This document shows, in pieces, positions 61,099 through 64,000 of a stretch of 64,000 bases of DNA; position 1 is the stretch's first letter; each line of letters begins with the position of its first letter. The stretch lies in the NCBI GenBank assembly GCA_943736015.1, contig OX031071.1, forward strand, positions 31,032,619-31,096,618. Direction: 5' to 3'. This stretch comes from Tridacna crocea. Lineage: Eukaryota; Mollusca; Bivalvia; Cardiida; Cardiidae. The position numbers and the translations under genes are program-made. The notes beneath the pieces were generated by a model, which was not told the origin of the DNA, made no database searches, and saw nothing but the letters and a program-made list of their open reading frames with translations.

Positions 61099-61114
61099 TT
61101 TTTTTTTTTTTTTT
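61099..61114. repeat. Poly-T run
   Basis: Uninterrupted T tract within the presumed first intron of the plus-strand gene. Confidence 0.9.
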
Positions 61115-61183
61115 GCTTTGGCAATCAATGAAAAGCAAAAATTCGAATTATAGATCTAAAATTAATGTATTTTTCAATATTAG

Positions 61184-61329
61184 ATGTTTGGAAAAGGAGA
61201 AGTTCCTCCAGAAATAATGAAGTTTGTAAAGTTAGACACTCAAACAGTTCCTTATGGATTACATGGGTCAAAACCACGCCAGTGGCAGGTCAAAAGCCAG
61301 CACAAGCAGCTCTGTGTGGAAAAAAAGTA
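61184..61329 (+). CDS. Small unrecognised ORF (48 aa) after a splice acceptor
   Basis: Acceptor 'tttttcaatattag' is followed at once by an ATG. The frame reads MFGKGEVPPEIMKFVKLDTQ, TVPYGLHGSKPRQWQVKSQH, KQLCVEKK, stop. Residue usage looks like real protein (Pro/Gly/Lys-rich N-terminus, QTVPYGLHGSKPRQWQ). A possible donor 'cag|gtcaaa' at 61289 could end the exon after 35 codons in phase 0, so the true product may be longer. I do not recognise it. The neighbouring candidate first exon and ETS promoter make a small housekeeping gene plausible (inference). Confidence 0.4.
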
Positions 61330-61525
61330 AAAAAAATAATAATGATAAGAGCATGCTCACATGTTCATCAGGTGTTGCCAAGGAGAACCTTCATTTTCCC
61401 ACCTCTGACCAGCTGATTAATTGAATTTGCGTAAATAGATGTGTTGTATATTGTTAAGTAAGATATGATGTTTCACTGAAGGCTCATACAGAACATAATT
61501 ATATTGGAATTTTCTTTAAATCCAC

Positions 61526-62043
61526 TTAACTCATTACCAAACGACAAAGCCCGCCCGGGTGGCTCAGTGGTGAGCGTGTTGGACTCATGACCTGGTGGTT
61601 GTGAGTTCGATACCTGGTTGAGGCAAACTTTCTTTCCGGCGTATTTTCGCCTCTCACCTCTGCTGAAGCATGTGAGAAAAGTAGTCGGTGGCTTTGGAAA
61701 GAAAGTTTGTTAGTACTGGTGTGATAAAGCCAGGAAATACATGTGCGTCACCGACCGCCATGATATGACCTTAGCTGTTAATGTGGCGTTAAACTCCAAC
61801 ACAACCAACCAACCAACCAAACGACAAAATGTTAGACTTGTCCAAATCAAAAGTATTTGCAGACGACAGAATAAAAGTGAATGAAAATTTAATTTTTATT
61901 TTGTGAAGGGTAGAAAGGATAGAAAACATTGTAGGAAAAGGAGAAAATCCTGGTTACCAGCATGTTCTTCTTTTTCCACAATCTTTTTTAAAGGCTTCTT
62001 TCTCAGGGTCGTCAAAAGTAGGGATTGTGTGGTAATGGTTTAA
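61526..62043. mobile_element. TTAA hairpin MITE interrupted by a SINE
   Basis: Starts 'ttaactcattaccaaacgac', is interrupted at 61549-61816, then resumes 'aaacgacaaaatgttagact' and continues to 'gtgtggtaatggtttaa'. Hairpin 'gtaggaaaaggagaaaatcc' with 'tggttaccagcatgttcttc'. Confidence 0.9.
61549..61816 (+). mobile_element. tRNA-derived SINE with (AACC)n tail
   Basis: The head has a Pol III A box ('tggctcagtggtgagcg') and B box ('gagttcgatacct') at tRNA spacing. The body ends 'taatgtggcgttaaactcca' and an (aacc)n tail. Target duplication 'ccaaacgacaaa' at 61537-61548 and 61817-61828. It is not a functional tRNA: the 3' half lacks tRNA pairing. Confidence 0.92.
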
Positions 62044-62749
62044 TATTCATAAGGGAATAAATTATCCAGACTTTAGAAAAGTTAACTTTCTTTCAAAATT
62101 TCGGTTTTTGTCTTTATCAAGAAATGAAACTTGAAATTAATGCCTTCTACATTTTTTACTATTATAAATGGTGGTATTATAGTAGTCACAAATTGGCATC
62201 GATTTCAAGTGAAATTTCTTGATAAAGGCAATAGCCGAAATATTGGAATTCAGAAAGTGTAGGCCTAAATTAAAACGTATATCAAGTTTATCTCTGAAGT
62301 CTATTGTCTGTATGCTTTATTTCATATATTTCAGTAACAGATTACTGGACATTTTGTTTTTACAGTTTTTAGGTGATAGGCTGGGGCTCGGTAGCACCTT
62401 ATCCAAGGGCATTGATTTTTTTTTGTCAGGAGTAATACAACCAGAACCATGTTATTTACAGTTTCAACACTTTAACCTCTGTACCACAGAGGACCTAGAT
62501 TATTCAATTGGATGGAGATTTATGAGGTTTTACACATTATCTTAGTTGTATCTTGGTAACAGCTCACTGATTTCTGTATTTTCTGGGTTTCACGAGTGGT
62601 AGACAGAGGCTCTGAGGTGCCTTGTCAAAGGACACTCTCATGACAAATTCAGAGCTTCGTGGAAGGGCTGAACTCTGGACCAAAGAGGGATGGACAAAAA
62701 ATGTTTCTGTTTAAGGCCCAAATAGTGGGAAAAAAACCTGATGCAGGTC
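62044..62749. other. Intergenic, no gene seen
   Basis: The 108-aa plus-strand frame at 62219-62545 lacks protein-like composition and splice context. The text 'cactttaacctctgtaccac' and 'ggtgccttgtcaaaggacac' looks like dispersed repeat. Confidence 0.5.
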
Positions 62750-62978
62750 TTAACCCATTACCACACAAAACCTACTTTTGACGCCCCTGAGAAAGAAGCC
62801 TTTTGAAAACACTATGGGAAAAGGAGAAAATGCTGGTAACCAGCATTTTCTCCTTTTCCCACAGTGTTTTCTACCCTTCCCAGAACAAATTTCAATTTTT
62901 CAGTCACTTTTATTTTGACGTCTGCAAATGCTTTCAATTTGGACCAGTCTAAAACTTTCTCGTGTGGTAAAGAGTTAG
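62750..62978. mobile_element. TTAA hairpin MITE, reference-quality copy
   Basis: It shows the full family architecture. Left end 'ttaacccattaccacaca'; left arm with 'gacgcccctgagaaagaagc'; hairpin 'cactatgggaaaaggagaaa' through 'atgctggtaaccagcat' to 'tttctccttttcccacagtg'; right arm with 'tcagtcacttttattttgac' and 'gtctgcaaatgctttcaatt'; right end 'cgtgtggtaaagagtta'. Terminal inverted repeat is about 15 bp, and ttaa is likely the target site. There is no coding capacity. Confidence 0.95.
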
Positions 62979-63679
62979 AATGCTTTTGAATTTGAAATTA
63001 TGTCCTTTAAAAATATGGAGAAAATTGCGAAGATGACAATCTGTAACAGTATGTGTTGTCGTTTCACGTGTTGCTTTAAAATCAGGCAAAAAGTTAACAA
63101 AGTGACGTACAGTAACAGGTTGTCATCTTTACTAAATGTCCATACTTATAAGTGGCATTTGAATTTAAATGCATTTTAACTCTTGATTTGTTTACTTTTG
63201 GAAGTTTGTAACTTAATTTAGATGATTTCTTTTTTGTATTCGTGAAAGTTCTCCCACTTGTCAAGTTCTAGTTTTGTTTTGTGTATAAGTGGTCTACCAG
63301 TGACCCAATAATGTTTATTTACACCACAACAAAATATTAGACTTGTCCATATTGTCATGGTATGTAGAGAACAAATTATATGTTGCTGGAAGGATGACAT
63401 TAGTCTTTGACAAACCTGAAACTGTCGCGGGAAAAGAAAAAAATACCACCATAGCTTTTTTTTTCAAAATGTTTTCGCAGGTTTCCTTGGTCTTGTTTGT
63501 AAAATATTATTGATGCTTGTAACGTTACATGCGCCTATTCTGAGTGTATATCTGTATAGTTCTTAATACTCTGTGACACCCAAGACGTAATGCATGATAT
63601 TTCCATCTTAGGCATTTACTTTTGTGATACATATCGAACTCTTTAACTAATTTTCATAATTCGAAAAAAGTGGTTTGAG

Positions 63680-63905
63680 TTAAACCATTACCACACATCA
63701 GTACTTTTAAAGACCCGAAAAAAGAAGCCTTTAGAAAAAAATGTGGGAGAAGGAGAAAATGCTGTTAACCAGGATTTTCTCTTTTCCCCACAATGTTTTC
63801 TACTCTTCACAAAACAAATTTCAAATTTTCAGTCACTACTATTTTGTCGTGTGCAAATGCTTTCTATTTAGACAAACCTAAAATTTTGTCTTTTGGTAAT
63901 GAGCA
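63680..63905. mobile_element. TTAA hairpin MITE copy
   Basis: Starts 'ttaaaccattaccacaca'. Hairpin 'gagaaaatgctgttaaccag' with 'gattttctcttttccccac'. Right arm 'gtgtgcaaatgctttctatt'. A weaker relative lies near 63330-63480. Confidence 0.88.
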
Positions 63906-64000
63906 AAACTAATATTTTGGTCGTGAAGGCAATTTCGTTCTGTTAAATGGGATATAACCGTGTCGTCAGAAACTGATAAAGTAGCTCAAGAACTGTGTGG

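Noticed and set aside
61552..61625. Possible tRNA gene (good A and B boxes)
   Set aside because: The acceptor and T arms do not pair and the sequence continues into a SINE body with (AACC)n tail and target duplication.

Overview
This window looks like nuclear DNA of a bivalve mollusc, probably a heterodont clam or mussel. The evidence is low gene density, AT-rich introns with canonical GT/AG junctions, a B-box/beta-propeller TRIM-like gene of the kind expanded in bivalves, tRNA-derived SINEs ending in (AACC)n, and repeat families I recognise from bivalves (the 'gctcacctgagc...caagagggccatgatggccct' family and the 'gtgtggactgcgcaggctgatctg' family). The species is inferred, not shown. There is no bacterial or CRISPR content, and most short open frames are chance or repeat-derived.

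Layout. 0-5 kb: tandem repeats, a (CT)n run and no gene. 5-6 kb: a 1-kb interspersed repeat. 6.26-7.7 kb (+): the one clean protein gene, a RING-less B-box/propeller protein with its whole CDS in one exon and a 5'UTR splice acceptor just upstream. 8-14.9 kb: repeats, a 147-bp perfect palindrome, tandem duplications and small MITEs. 15-25 kb (-): a string of short candidate exons of an unrecognised gene, whose penultimate exon carries two in-frame stops. 26.9-28.4 kb (-): two exons of an OB-fold-like gene with one frameshift and one in-frame TGA. 31.6 kb: a CRE-containing candidate promoter and first exon on the minus strand. 32.5-53 kb (-): exons of a PSMD14/Rpn11-like JAMM deubiquitinase spread over 20 kb. 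Its first zinc-ligand histidine is read as glutamine, and the C-terminal half was not found. 53-59.7 kb: an array of about 18 units of a 315-bp satellite, bounded by inverted repeats. 59.8-61.3 kb: a candidate divergent promoter with an ETS site and a small + strand ORF.

The introns are full of mobile DNA. The main family is a roughly 225-bp TTAA-bounded MITE with a central, almost loop-free hairpin, present in about 30 copies. There are also three large elements with terminal inverted repeats and no visible transposase: 4.77 kb, 4.39 kb (inserted inside one of the MITEs) and 6.7 kb (carrying the satellite). A 1.2-kb TA-flanked element, a SINE nested in a MITE, and other small TIR elements complete the set.

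The most interesting points are: (1) a PSMD14-like gene with a naturally encoded His-to-Gln change at the JAMM motif and further changes at normally invariant sites; (2) a satellite array carried between inverted repeats, one of which supplies the candidate start codon of that gene; (3) MITE hairpin subfamilies whose two arms changed together. All exon joins are inferred from splice signals and reading phase and need RNA evidence.
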